Shown: one piece after another, positions 26,185 to 34,033 of the stretch
Layout: every line of letters begins with the position of its first letter
Position numbering within the stretch: the stretch's first letter is position 1
DNA from: Bacteroidota bacterium
GTDB lineage: Bacteria; Bacteroidota; Bacteroidia; Cytophagales; Cyclobacteriaceae
Direction of reading: 5' to 3'
Length of the DNA: 64,000 nt
Assembly (NCBI GenBank): GCA_018266055.1
Contig: JAFDYT010000008.1
Coordinates: forward strand, 152,862 to 216,861
Made by a program: the position numbers and the translations under genes
The notes under the pieces: model-generated
The model's database searches: none
Told to the model about the DNA's origin: nothing
The model's input: the letters and a program-made list of their open reading frames with translations, nothing else

Positions 26185-27209
26185 AGCGTTTGCAATTCAG
26201 TAATAAGGTGTTGATTTTCTTCGGGTGTGCCAACAGTGATGCGCAGACAATCTTGACAAAGGATCACATTGGAACGGTCGCGCACCACGACTCCCTTTTG
26301 AATGAGCGTTTGATAAACTTGCCGTGCATTCTTTATCCTCACCAAAACAAAGTTGGCTTCGGAGGGATAAATGTGTTCTACTTGCGGCAGGTTGTTTAAT
26401 TGAGTCGTCAGTATTTTTCGTTGGGCAAGGATTTCACTTACCTGTGCATTCTTTTGGTTGACCTCATTCAGTGCATTCAAGGCGACTGACTGCGACAGTG
26501 TGTTGATATTATACGGAGGTTTTATCTTATCAAGGATGGCGATGATCTCCGGCGACGCAAAGGCTAAGCCCACACGCAGGCCCGCAAGTCCCCATGCTTT
26601 GGAAAGCGTTTGCAACACCACCAGATTATTGTATTGACTGAGCAGTGGAACAAACCCCGGTTGCGACGAGAAGTCGATGTACGCTTCGTCTACAATGACG
26701 AGTCCGGGAAATACTTTAATTAGTTGAATTACTTTTTCAGGTGAAAGCAAATTGCCCGACGGGTTATTTGGTGTGCATAAAAAAAGCAACTTCGTCTTAT
26801 TCGTTACTAATTTCAGAATGGAATCCACATCCAAGTCAAAGTCATTCGTAAGGTTGACAGACCGGATGGCAACGTCGTTGATGTTGGCGCTTACAGAGTA
26901 CATTCCATAAGTAGGCTGCGGGATAATCACCTCGTCGCTTCCTGGCTCACAAAAGGCGCGAAACAATAAGTCGATGGCTTCGTCGCTTCCGTTGCCAATA
27001 AAAACCTGGTCAGTCTTTACCGATTTCAACGCGGCGATTTTCGCTTTCAGTTTTTTCTGGTGCGGATCGGGATAACGGTTGTACTCCGAAGGGTAGGGGT
27101 TTTCGTTGGCATCAAGAAACACCGACGCTTCTCCTTCAAATTCATCGCGAGCCGAAGAGTAAGGCTTTAACACCTTTATATTTTTTCTCACCAATTCAGA
27201 AATGTTCAT
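26181..27209 (-). CDS. hisC: Histidinol-phosphate aminotransferase
   Basis: A class II PLP aminotransferase: [40 protein letters not shown] (PLP-binding Asp) and [18 protein letters not shown] (Schiff-base Lys). The start is ATG 27209 ([12 protein letters not shown]); the longer frame to 27293 runs through a repeat-like spacer and into hisD. It converts imidazole acetol phosphate to histidinol phosphate. Confidence 0.95.
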   Translation of the reverse strand: MNISELVRKNIKVLKPYSSARDEFEGEASVFLDANENPYPSEYNRYPDPHQKKLKAKIAALKSVKTDQVFIGNGSDEAIDLLFRAFCEPGSDEVIIPQPTYGMYSVSANINDVAIRSVNLTNDFDLDVDSILKLVTNKTKLLFLCTPNNPSGNLLSPEKVIQLIKVFPGLVIVDEAYIDFSSQPGFVPLLSQYNNLVVLQTLSKAWGLAGLRVGLAFASPEIIAILDKIKPPYNINTLSQSVALNALNEVNQKNAQVSEILAQRKILTTQLNNLPQVEHIYPSEANFVLVRIKNARQVYQTLIQKGVVVRDRSNVILCQDCLRITVGTPEENQHLITELQTL

Positions 27210-27258
27210 AGCATCAAAAATCGTAAATCGTAAATCCTGAAATCTTAAATCCCTACTC
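27210..27258. repeat. Short-period degenerate repeat between hisC and hisD
   Basis: The spacer reads on the plus strand as ATCGTAAATCGTAAATCCTG followed by AAATCTTAAATCCC, an 8-bp-period degenerate repeat. Comparable but different stutters fill the hisH-hisB (25040-25075) and hisD-hisG (28541-28590) junctions. Confidence 0.65.
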
Positions 27259-28533
27259 TCATCCTCTTGTTCGTACACGCACTGCTTCGGCATGGGCTTT
27301 TAATTGTTCGGCTTCGGCCATGGTTTCAATGACAGGGCCCAGTTGCGCGATGCCTTCGCGGCTAATCTTTTGAAGCGTGATGTATTTCAAAAAACTTTCG
27401 AGCGACACACCGCCGTAGCTTTTAGCAAAACCATTGGTTGGTAACGTGTGGTTGGTGCCCGATGCATAATCTCCTGCTGACTCAGGAGAATAAGGGCCAA
27501 GGAATATCGATCCGGCATTGACAATTTGTTCGGCCAGCTGATCGCAATCTTCTGTGTTGATAATTAAATGTTCGGGCGCATAGTGATTGACAAAGTCGAT
27601 GGCGTGCGGGTTCTTCAAAATTACCGCGCGACTGTTTTGCAACGCTTCTTTGGCAATCTCTTTACGCGGAAGCTTTTCTAATTGTACTTCAATTTGAGAG
27701 GTCACTTTTTTCACTACCTCTTCGCTGGAGGTCACCAGCATCACCTGACTGTCGGCGCCATGTTCTGCTTGCGACAGCAAGTCGGCGGCGATGAACGAAG
27801 GGTTAGCCTTTTCATCGGCGAGCACCAATACTTCCGAAGGACCGGCCGGCATGTCGATGGCGGTGCCTTCCAGGTTTACCATCTGTTTTGCTTTGGTGAC
27901 GTACTGATTGCCGGGACCAAAGATCTTGTCGACGGCAGGAATGCTTTCAGTGCCGTAGGCCATGGCGGCAATGGCTTGTGCGCCTCCCACTTTAAATATC
28001 TTTTTGATGCCGACGAGGTTGGCAGCAAACAATATGGCGGAGTTTATCTTTCCTGTGGCGTCGGGTGGGGAGCAGAGTACTATTTCCACACAACCTGCGA
28101 TGCTTGCGGGAATGCCGAGCATTAATACCGTAGAGAACAACGGCGCTGATCCGCCAGGAATATAGATGCCTACCTTTTGAATAGGCACCGCTTTGCGCCA
28201 GCAGAAAACCCCCGGCGTAGTTTCGATCTTTTCGGTAGTTCGTTTTTGTGCGTGATGAAACTTGCCGATGTTAACCGCGGCAGCGCGAATGGCATCTTTA
28301 AGTTCAAAGGAGACTTCGCCGATGGCGTCTTGAACTTCTTTCTCACTCACCCGAAGGTCAGTCAGCTTTACTTTGTCGAACTGAAAGGTAATCTCGCGCA
28401 ACGCTTCGTCGCCGGAGGTTTTCACACGCGACAAGATATTCTTTACTGCGCCTTCCAGAAACTCAAGCTGCATCTGCGGCCGTTGGCAAAGCGCTGGCCA
28501 TGTACTCTTTTCAGGATTAATAATTGTCTTCAT
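27259..28533 (-). CDS. hisD: Histidinol dehydrogenase
   Basis: A 424-aa protein with GIYIPGGSAPLFSTVLMLGIPA, DKIFGPGNQYVTKAKQMV, MPAGPSEVLVLADE, AEHGADSQVML and NHYAPEHLI, all HisD signatures, including the zinc-site His and Gln. It catalyses the last two NAD-dependent oxidations. The ATG at 28533 is preferred over TTG one codon upstream. Confidence 0.97.
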   Translation of the reverse strand: MKTIINPEKSTWPALCQRPQMQLEFLEGAVKNILSRVKTSGDEALREITFQFDKVKLTDLRVSEKEVQDAIGEVSFELKDAIRAAAVNIGKFHHAQKRTTEKIETTPGVFCWRKAVPIQKVGIYIPGGSAPLFSTVLMLGIPASIAGCVEIVLCSPPDATGKINSAILFAANLVGIKKIFKVGGAQAIAAMAYGTESIPAVDKIFGPGNQYVTKAKQMVNLEGTAIDMPAGPSEVLVLADEKANPSFIAADLLSQAEHGADSQVMLVTSSEEVVKKVTSQIEVQLEKLPRKEIAKEALQNSRAVILKNPHAIDFVNHYAPEHLIINTEDCDQLAEQIVNAGSIFLGPYSPESAGDYASGTNHTLPTNGFAKSYGGVSLESFLKYITLQKISREGIAQLGPVIETMAEAEQLKAHAEAVRVRTRG

Positions 28534-28592
28534 CAAAATAGTCTTTAGTATATCCTACATCTTATGTCTAATGTCTTACGTCTAAAGTCTTC

Positions 28593-29453
28593 TCACACAA
28601 TCATCTTCTCAATTGGAATCACCAAAATTCCTTCGGCGCCAAATGATTTCAACAGATTGATCTTTTTCCAGAAATCATTTTCATCTACTACTGAGTGCAG
28701 CGACGACCATCCCGGCCGGCTCAGCGGCATGATGGTAGGGCTTTTCATTCCCGGAATAATCTGTGTGATCTTTTCGATGGCCTCGTTGGGGCAGTTCATC
28801 AGGATGTACTTGTTGTTCTTCGCGGTCTGCACCGTGCCGATGCGGAAGATGAGTTCGTCAAGGATATCTTTTTTGTCTTTGTCTAATTCAGGATTGGCGA
28901 TCAGCACTGCTTCCGACTTCATCACGACCTCTACTTCTTTGAGGCCGTTGCTTTGCAGCGTGCTTCCCGAACTTACAATGTCGCAGATGGCGTCGGCTAA
29001 ACCAATGCCCGGTGCGATTTCTACCGAGCCGCTGATTTCATGAATGCCGGCCGCGATGTTGTTCTTTGTTAAGAACGACTGCACAATGGCAGGGTAGGAG
29101 GTGGCGATGTTTTTCCCTTGCAGCCATGATGTGCCCGAATAGTTTTCAGAGCGCGGCACAGCGATCGACAGCCTGCACTTGGCGAAACCAAGACGCCGCA
29201 CAAGCTCATTGTTTTTTTGTTTTTCTACAAACACATTCTCGCCCACAATGCCGGCATCGGCTACTTTGTCTTCTACATATTGTGGAATATCGTCGTCGCG
29301 TAGGAAGAGCAACTCCACCGGGAAGTTTTCGGCCTGCGTTTTCAGCTGGTCTTTGCCATTGTTAAAATGCAGTCCGCTTTCTTTCAATAGCTTCAACGAG
29401 TCTTCCTGTAGTCTTCCTGATTTCTGAACGGCGATGCGGAGTAGTGTTTTCAT
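28593..29453 (-). CDS. hisG: ATP phosphoribosyltransferase (long form)
   Basis: A 286-aa HisG of the long type. The catalytic bilobal part has LRIAVQKSGRL, FLRDDDIPQYVEDKVADAGIVGENV and DIVSSGSTLQSNGL. A C-terminal ACT-like regulatory domain (about 215-286) ends in GILVIPIEKMIV. It is the feedback-inhibited first enzyme of the pathway. It is the first structural gene of the operon and lies 31 bp downstream of the attenuator terminator. Confidence 0.96.
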   Translation of the reverse strand: MKTLLRIAVQKSGRLQEDSLKLLKESGLHFNNGKDQLKTQAENFPVELLFLRDDDIPQYVEDKVADAGIVGENVFVEKQKNNELVRRLGFAKCRLSIAVPRSENYSGTSWLQGKNIATSYPAIVQSFLTKNNIAAGIHEISGSVEIAPGIGLADAICDIVSSGSTLQSNGLKEVEVVMKSEAVLIANPELDKDKKDILDELIFRIGTVQTAKNNKYILMNCPNEAIEKITQIIPGMKSPTIMPLSRPGWSSLHSVVDENDFWKKINLLKSFGAEGILVIPIEKMIV

Positions 29454-29483
29454 GTTCGTGTTATTTCAAAGTTAAGGGATAAC

Positions 29484-29517
29484 AAAAAAGGCTTACCGAG
29501 TGTGGCAAGCCTTTTTT
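29484..29517 (-). terminator. Rho-independent attenuator terminator upstream of hisG
   Basis: In the minus-strand transcript a 14-bp stem (AAAAAAGGCTTGCC against GGTAAGCCTTTTTT, one G-U) closes a 6-nt loop and ends in six U residues. It sits between a His-rich leader ORF and hisG. The 5' arm segment CTTGCC can alternatively pair with GGCAGG near the leader's end (29552-29557), giving a competing antiterminator. Confidence 0.88.
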
Positions 29518-29539
29518 GAGTTTTATCGTTATGGTAAAA

Positions 29540-29611
29540 TCAAAACAACAACCTGCCGACTATGCGGTGAGCATGGTGATGCAGATGGTGGATGTTTTGC
29601 GTTGTGTTCAT
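29540..29611 (-). CDS. hisL: His-rich leader peptide of the his operon attenuator
   Basis: A 23-residue ORF begins ATGAACACAACGCAA and contains IHHLHHHAH, with six histidines in an eight-residue span (residues 8-15). It ends with TGA at 29540. It is followed after 22 bp by the intrinsic terminator. This is the textbook arrangement for ribosome-mediated attenuation: stalling at His codons when charged tRNA-His is scarce would favour the antiterminator. I infer the mechanism from the sequence; the pairing of leader and terminator was found by eye. Confidence 0.88.
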   Translation of the reverse strand: MNTTQNIHHLHHHAHRIVGRLLF

Positions 29612-29781
29612 TATTAAGTGGGGCGAAGTAATTGAACATTTGGCATATTTCAAAATCATCGCCTTTCTTTTTGCCTTAAAATGGCTTCTTTTCCCGGCAC
29701 AATCGGTTGAGATAATCCAAATGGAACAATCTTTCAGCGGGTAGGTTATAGTAATCGTCGTCGCGCATGCTGTGAATCGAC

Positions 29782-29789
29782 TATCTTTG
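29782..29789 (+). promoter_or_regulatory. -7 box (TATCTTTG) of the TPR lipoprotein gene
   Basis: An exact TAnnTTTG match lies 17 bp before the start codon, in the right position for a short 5' UTR. A TTTG -33 box is not obvious at the expected spacing. Confidence 0.5.
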
Positions 29790-29806
29790 CCACTGAATTA
29801 TACCCC

Positions 29807-30838
29807 ATGAAGAAGTTATCCCACCTGCTGTTGTTGTTACTCCTCGTTACTGCCTGTGAAGACAAAGAAGCACTCGTTCAGAAATTTCTATTAAAAGGAA
29901 ACATCGCCTCTAAAGAGCGCAACTGGGAACAAGCCAATTACTACTATGCCGAAGCCATTCGCCTTGAGCCTTGCTTTGCCGATGCCTGGAATAACATCGG
30001 TACGGTGTATTTCAAGCAAAAGAACTTTGAGAAGGCTATGGAGAACTACGAGAAGGCTGTATCGTGCAGTCCCAAGTTCATCAACGCGATATTAAACAGA
30101 GCCAACACCGCCTACGAACTGAAACTGTATTACAAAGCCATTGAAGACCTGGAGAAAGCCATCACCATCAAACCCGATACCTCTATTACGTACTTTACCT
30201 TAGGACTTACCTACACCAAACTACGCGAGTTCAACAAAGCTTTGGTTAACTTCGACAAAGCCACACAACGCGCAGGCACCGACACTAAGCAGAAGATTGA
30301 ACTGGCGGTGAACCATGCCATCGTGCAGTATTACAGGAAAAGCTACGACACCGCGAAACTTGAATTGCAAGTTGTCGCTAAGGTGGACGACCACGAACCC
30401 AACATCTACAACACGCTGGCTTTGATTGAAACCGAACGGGGCAACTACAGCGAAGCGTTGAAGTATATCGCCCAAGCCATTCAACTCGATCCGAAGCAAT
30501 CGTATTATGTGAACAACCGCGGGTACATTTATTTACTGCAAGGAGAGCTGGCCAACGCCGAGGCCGACATCAACGAGAGCATTGCCAAAGACCCCGACAA
30601 TCCGTGGGCGTATCGCAACAAAGGAATCTTTTACCTGAAGAAGAAAGAATTTGAGCAAGCCGAGCGCATGCTTACCCAGGCAGAGAAGATGGATCCGTTT
30701 GTCGATAAGGTTTACTTTTATCTTGGCTCGGCGTATCTTGGCAATAGCAAAAAAGAGCTGGCCTGCGCTGCCTTCAGAAAATCAGAAGAGGTGAAGGAAG
30801 CGATGGTCACCAACGACCTGAAGCGCGTGTGTAAATGA
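29807..30838 (+). CDS. TPR repeat lipoprotein
   Basis: Signal peptide with lipobox VTAC (Cys17), then about eight tetratricopeptide repeats across the rest of the 343-aa chain (for example WEQANYYYAEAIRLEP, FEKAMENYEKAVSCSPKF, YSEALKYIAQAIQLDP, EFEQAERMLTQAEKMDP). It is an envelope protein scaffold for protein-protein contacts; partner unknown. Its stop overlaps the Nudix gene start (ATGA at 30835), so the two are coupled. Confidence 0.9.
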   Translation: MKKLSHLLLLLLLVTACEDKEALVQKFLLKGNIASKERNWEQANYYYAEAIRLEPCFADAWNNIGTVYFKQKNFEKAMENYEKAVSCSPKFINAILNRANTAYELKLYYKAIEDLEKAITIKPDTSITYFTLGLTYTKLREFNKALVNFDKATQRAGTDTKQKIELAVNHAIVQYYRKSYDTAKLELQVVAKVDDHEPNIYNTLALIETERGNYSEALKYIAQAIQLDPKQSYYVNNRGYIYLLQGELANAEADINESIAKDPDNPWAYRNKGIFYLKKKEFEQAERMLTQAEKMDPFVDKVYFYLGSAYLGNSKKELACAAFRKSEEVKEAMVTNDLKRVCK

Positions 30839-31467
30839 ACCTTACTGCATTAGCCAATCAACTTCGACAACGACTCACACAACCCTTACCGGGAAGTGCA
30901 GCACATGAGCCATTGCGTGCTGTACCTGTGGGTGCCGTGCGTCCTGACTTCACCCACACACTTCCTCCACGACCGGGAAGTGTGTTGATTGTATTGTATG
31001 AACACGAAGGCCGCATCCGGTTTCCGCTTACCAAACGTCATGATTATCTCGGTGCACACGGCGGACAAATCAGTTTGCCAGGAGGAAAAGCCGAGCCAGG
31101 CGAAGAGGCTGTGCAGACAGCCTTACGCGAAGGTCACGAAGAGATCGGCATCATTCCCAATGACCTTGAAGTGTTGGGCAGACTCAGCGACTTCTTTGTC
31201 ATTCCCAGCAACTTTATGATAGTGCCCGTAGTAGCAGTGGCCAAGGCGCGTCCGTTGTTTATTCCGCAAGAGCGGGAAGTAGAGAAAATCATTGAAGGCG
31301 ATCTTGACTTGCTCTTGCGCGACGACGCCGTGAACGTAGAAGAAATCCTGGCGGCAAAGAAATATCCTATGCGTGCACCCCACTTTAAGATAGAAGGCGA
31401 GATCGTATGGGGCGCCACCGCCATGATGCTCAATGAGCTCAGGGTGATTGTTAAGGAGCTAAAGTAG
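30835..31467 (+). CDS. CoA pyrophosphatase-type Nudix hydrolase
   Basis: The Nudix box GGKAEPGEEAVQTALREGHEEIGI fits GX5EX7REUXEEXGU except Gly for the first U. The preceding block HDYLGAHGGQISLPGG is the CoA/acyl-CoA pyrophosphatase (NudL/UPF0035) signature with the conserved loop before the box. It hydrolyses the pyrophosphate of CoA derivatives or related nucleotides. The protein is 210 aa, close to the family length. It is coupled to the TPR lipoprotein by 4-bp overlap, which is odd because one is secreted and one cytoplasmic. Confidence 0.9.
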   Translation: MNLTALANQLRQRLTQPLPGSAAHEPLRAVPVGAVRPDFTHTLPPRPGSVLIVLYEHEGRIRFPLTKRHDYLGAHGGQISLPGGKAEPGEEAVQTALREGHEEIGIIPNDLEVLGRLSDFFVIPSNFMIVPVVAVAKARPLFIPQEREVEKIIEGDLDLLLRDDAVNVEEILAAKKYPMRAPHFKIEGEIVWGATAMMLNELRVIVKELK

Positions 31468-31808
31468 TTATTCGTTATCTGTTATTAGTTGATCGCGGTA
31501 AGCCAAGCTATTTGTTAACTCTGACAATCTGCACTTCAGGTTTGAAACCAAACCGCCATTAACGAATAACGATTAACGGATAGCATCTAACCGAGACACG
31601 GGGATCGCGCAGCGCCCCATATTTATAGTATTACCTCATCCATGGCACGGCACTCCTTATATATAGGGAACACCAAGATTGACCTAAAACAACAAATGAA
31701 CGCCGTCGCCCTGTGCTTGTAAGATCCGCGATAACCCCTGAAAATCGGCGCATAGAATGATTCAGGTCATGCAGACCCGGAAAAATACCTCGCCAGTAGA
31801 GGAATACA
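31468..31808. other. Gene-free stretch before the tandem array
   Basis: No coding frame with support is present. The first part (31468-31590) contains a stuttering repeat (TTATTCGTTATCTGTTATTA) and an inverted relative (TAACGAATAACGATTAACGG). The rest is a GC-rich, non-repetitive sequence (CACGGGGATCGCGCAGCGCC onward) of unknown nature that could be a structured RNA. The last 21 bases resemble a decayed unit of the array that follows. Confidence 0.4.
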
Positions 31809-32501
31809 TCTCATGTGTACGATGTAGCCTTTCCCGTGTACAATGAAACCTTTCGCGTGTACAATGAAACGTTTCCCGTGTATGAGGAAACCTTTCGTGT
31901 GTATAACGAAACGTTTCATTTGTACAATGAAACGTTTCTTGTGTATGAGGAAACGTTTCTCGTGTATGATGAAATGTTTCCTGTGTATAATGAAATGTTT
32001 CGCGTGTATAATGTAACGTTTCGCGTGTATGATGTAACGTTTCCCGTGTATGATGAAACGTTTCCCGTGTACAATGAAACGTTTCCCGTGTGTAATGAAA
32101 CGTTTCACGTGTACAATGTAGTCTTTCACGTGTATGATGAGACGTCTTGCATGCACAACGAGACATCTTACGTGTACAATGAGACATCTTATGTGTAGGA
32201 CAAGACATCTTTCATGCACAACGAGACATCATTCATGTACAACGAGACGTCTTACGTGTACAACGAGACATCTTACGTGTAGGACAAGACATCTTGCATG
32301 TACAATAAGACATCTTATGTGTATGATGAGACATCTTGCGTGTACAATGAGATATCTTGCATGTAGGATGAGACGTCTTACGTGTACAACGAGACATCTT
32401 ACGTGTAGGACAAGACATCTTGCATGTACAATGAGATATCTTGCGTGTACAACAAGACATCTCACGTGTAGCGCGAGACATCTTACATGTACAATGAGAC
32501 C
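31809..32501. repeat. Array of 33 exactly phased 21-bp tandem repeats in two subfamilies
   Basis: Successive 21-bp units run without a single indel from 31809 to 32501 (33 x 21 = 693 bp). Units 2-14 follow TTTCCCGTGTACAATGAAACG, joined so that GAAACGTTTC palindromes form at each junction. Unit 15 is transitional (TTTC start but GAGACG end), and units 16-33 follow TCTTACGTGTACAACGAGACA. There are many substitutions but no length change. Because 21 is a multiple of three, several frames stay open for 100-150 codons on both strands, yet none crosses the whole array. It is neither a CRISPR (no spacers) nor a recognisable gene. No function known. Confidence 0.95.
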
Positions 32502-32792
32502 TTTTTGCCTTCAAATCGCCTATTTTGCGCGTTTTTCGACGATTTTAAGAGGTAGTGGATCAAATCTGGGTTGATCTGGGATTAGGTAAGAAGTACGAAA
32601 TAAGAGGGTAGAGGCCACGTTCAATCATTCAATCATTCCGTCATCCAATCATTGATTCCCCGCCGAATGCCAGGTGGCGTTGGAGAGAAGAGGATAAAGG
32701 GGTATTTTGGAGGGGGGAATAGAAGGGGGCTTATATCCATTAGGTACATGTAGCTTGATGTGGTATGCCACACCAATAAAAATTAGGTCAAA

Positions 32793-33512
32793 GTGAAAAT
32801 AATTATAACTATTTGTGCATTGTGCCTTTTCACACAAGGTTGTGGACAAGAAAAAAAGAATCAGGTAAACGTGATTACTATTGTCAACATAGGAAATAAT
32901 GATCGGATTGAATTGGGAAAACAACTAAGAATTATACTTGACAACTCCCCCAAACTTGTTGGACTAGATTTTTTTCTCGTTCCTGACAGTTTGGGCAAGG
33001 ACTCAATTCTCGTCAAAGAATTATCAAGGGCTACAAACACAGTGCAGGTAGTTGCATTACATGATTTTGATAGCGTTACAAAAACGTGGAAATACTTAGA
33101 AGTGTCTCATTCAAAATTTAAGGCTACAGCGTATGGTTATTCAAACATAGCGACGACAGATGATTCCGTACTTGTTCGGGGATTGCCATTAAAGCAATCC
33201 TACAAGAATTCATTCATACCTTCTTTCAGTTATGCAATCGCGCAAAAGTATTCAGGCGTAAAGGACAAATACAGAAATACCGATACCAAAGGAATTTCAT
33301 TTCCATTTTTACAATTCGAAAGAGGCTATTCGGTTATTACTAAAGAAGACTTAATGAAGGGTAATTTTGATAAAAGCAATATTGAGGGGAAAATAGTGCT
33401 CATGGGGTACATTGGATACGGTGACGATTATTATCTCGACCATGGACGACATTGGAAAGTGAACGGAGTTGCAATTCACGCGGCGATAATCAATGAAATT
33501 ATAGACCGCTGA
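32793..33512 (+). CDS. Stand-alone CHASE2-like lipoprotein
   Basis: After a GTG start and lipobox TQGC (Cys17), the 239-aa chain resembles a CHASE2 sensory domain. It has NVITIVNIGNNDRIELGKQL at the start, LVGLDFFLVPDS where CHASE2 has the 'vigiDi.f' strand, and closes with GKIVLMGYIGYGDD and VNGVAIHAAIINEII, the characteristic CHASE2 end. CHASE2 is normally the extracytoplasmic sensor of kinases or cyclases. Here no TM helix or output domain follows, so it may be a ligand-binding accessory. It lies in the second AT-rich stretch, bounded by an R1 left end downstream. Confidence 0.7.
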   Translation: MKIIITICALCLFTQGCGQEKKNQVNVITIVNIGNNDRIELGKQLRIILDNSPKLVGLDFFLVPDSLGKDSILVKELSRATNTVQVVALHDFDSVTKTWKYLEVSHSKFKATAYGYSNIATTDDSVLVRGLPLKQSYKNSFIPSFSYAIAQKYSGVKDKYRNTDTKGISFPFLQFERGYSVITKEDLMKGNFDKSNIEGKIVLMGYIGYGDDYYLDHGRHWKVNGVAIHAAIINEIIDR

Positions 33513-33531
33513 CAAATGGTGCGAAACTAAA

Positions 33532-33592
33532 CTAGCGCAAGTCTTAAGCAATTGCGCAAGGCATGAGCGTGACTTGTGCCGATGTTAGATAT
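33532..33592. repeat. R1 dispersed repeat, left end
   Basis: CTAGCGCAAGTCTTAAGCAA followed by GCATGAGCGTGACTTGTGCC, matching the left 60 bp of R1 copies in the first island. It begins 20 bp after the CHASE2-like gene and is cut by a CTATGTG repeat. Confidence 0.8.
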
Positions 33593-33748
33593 GTGGTTCA
33601 AAAAAGGCGAGGACTCAGTTTCTATTTGTTGAATAACTTTTACCACATAGGACATAGTGCACATAAGATTTTCACATAGACTATGGTTCCTATGTGCTGG
33701 CTTTTCCTATGTGTCTATGTGGTTCAAATAAAGGCGAGGACTAAGTTG
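33593..33748. repeat. CTATGTG palindromic repeat (one and a fraction units)
   Basis: It contains GGTTCAAAAAAGGCGAGGAC, then the nested palindrome CCACATAGGACATAG ... CTATGTGTCTATGTGG with an inner CACATAG/CTATGTG pair. The same ~125-bp unit is tandem at 46689-47098. Confidence 0.85.
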
Positions 33749-33754
33749 TTAGAT

Positions 33755-33930
33755 ATTCCACCCTTTAAGGGTCGCCTTCATCATCATAAAATTGCTATAC
33801 ACATTCGATCCTTTCAGGATCGCTTTCAGATGACGCTGGTGCAACCAACACCGATGCTGAAAGCATTGCATGTTTATAGCAAATGTTTTGGTTGGGAGCC
33901 ACGACCCCAAAGGGGTCGAATGGAAATGTA
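33755..33930. repeat. REP-like module pair M3
   Basis: Two copies of the TTGCTATACACAT anchor lie in inverted orientation (33796 and, as GCATGTTTATAGCAAA, 33868). Hairpins ACCCTTTAAGGGT, GATCCTTTCAGGATC and GACCCCAAAGGGGTC stand beside them. These are relatives of modules M1/M2 in the first island with different stem sequences. Together with R1 pieces this fills the gene-free stretch 33513-34033. Confidence 0.75.
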
Positions 33931-33947
33931 TTTCGCATCTTAACGCT

Positions 33948-34012
33948 TCGTTGATTAAGCTGTTTCAAAATAGTAACTTGGCAAATGAAATCGGTGCATA
34001 CAGCGAGATGTT
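33948..34012. repeat. R1 dispersed repeat, right end
   Basis: CGTTGATTAAGCTGTTTCAA through GAGATGTTGTGTTACAT matches the 3' half of R1. It ends 21 bp before the plug-like gene. With the left end at 33532 this looks like one R1 element opened by the intervening repeats. Confidence 0.8.
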
Positions 34013-34033
34013 GTGTTACATTACCATTGTACA

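Noticed and set aside
27682-28125. 147-aa open frame opposite hisD
   Set aside because: Antisense shadow of a conserved biosynthetic gene.
31809-32501. CRISPR array
   Set aside because: Units are contiguous with no unique spacers and no cas genes are near.
31762-32574. Several 80-150 aa open frames on both strands in the 21-bp array
   Set aside because: They follow from a period divisible by three. No frame is open across the array and the proteins are pure heptad copies with stops at recurrent positions. I list the array as a repeat and note the coding-like pattern as a finding only.
33683-33943. 86-aa open frame in the CTATGTG/REP region
   Set aside because: It spans several repeat families and reads as repeat sequence, not protein.
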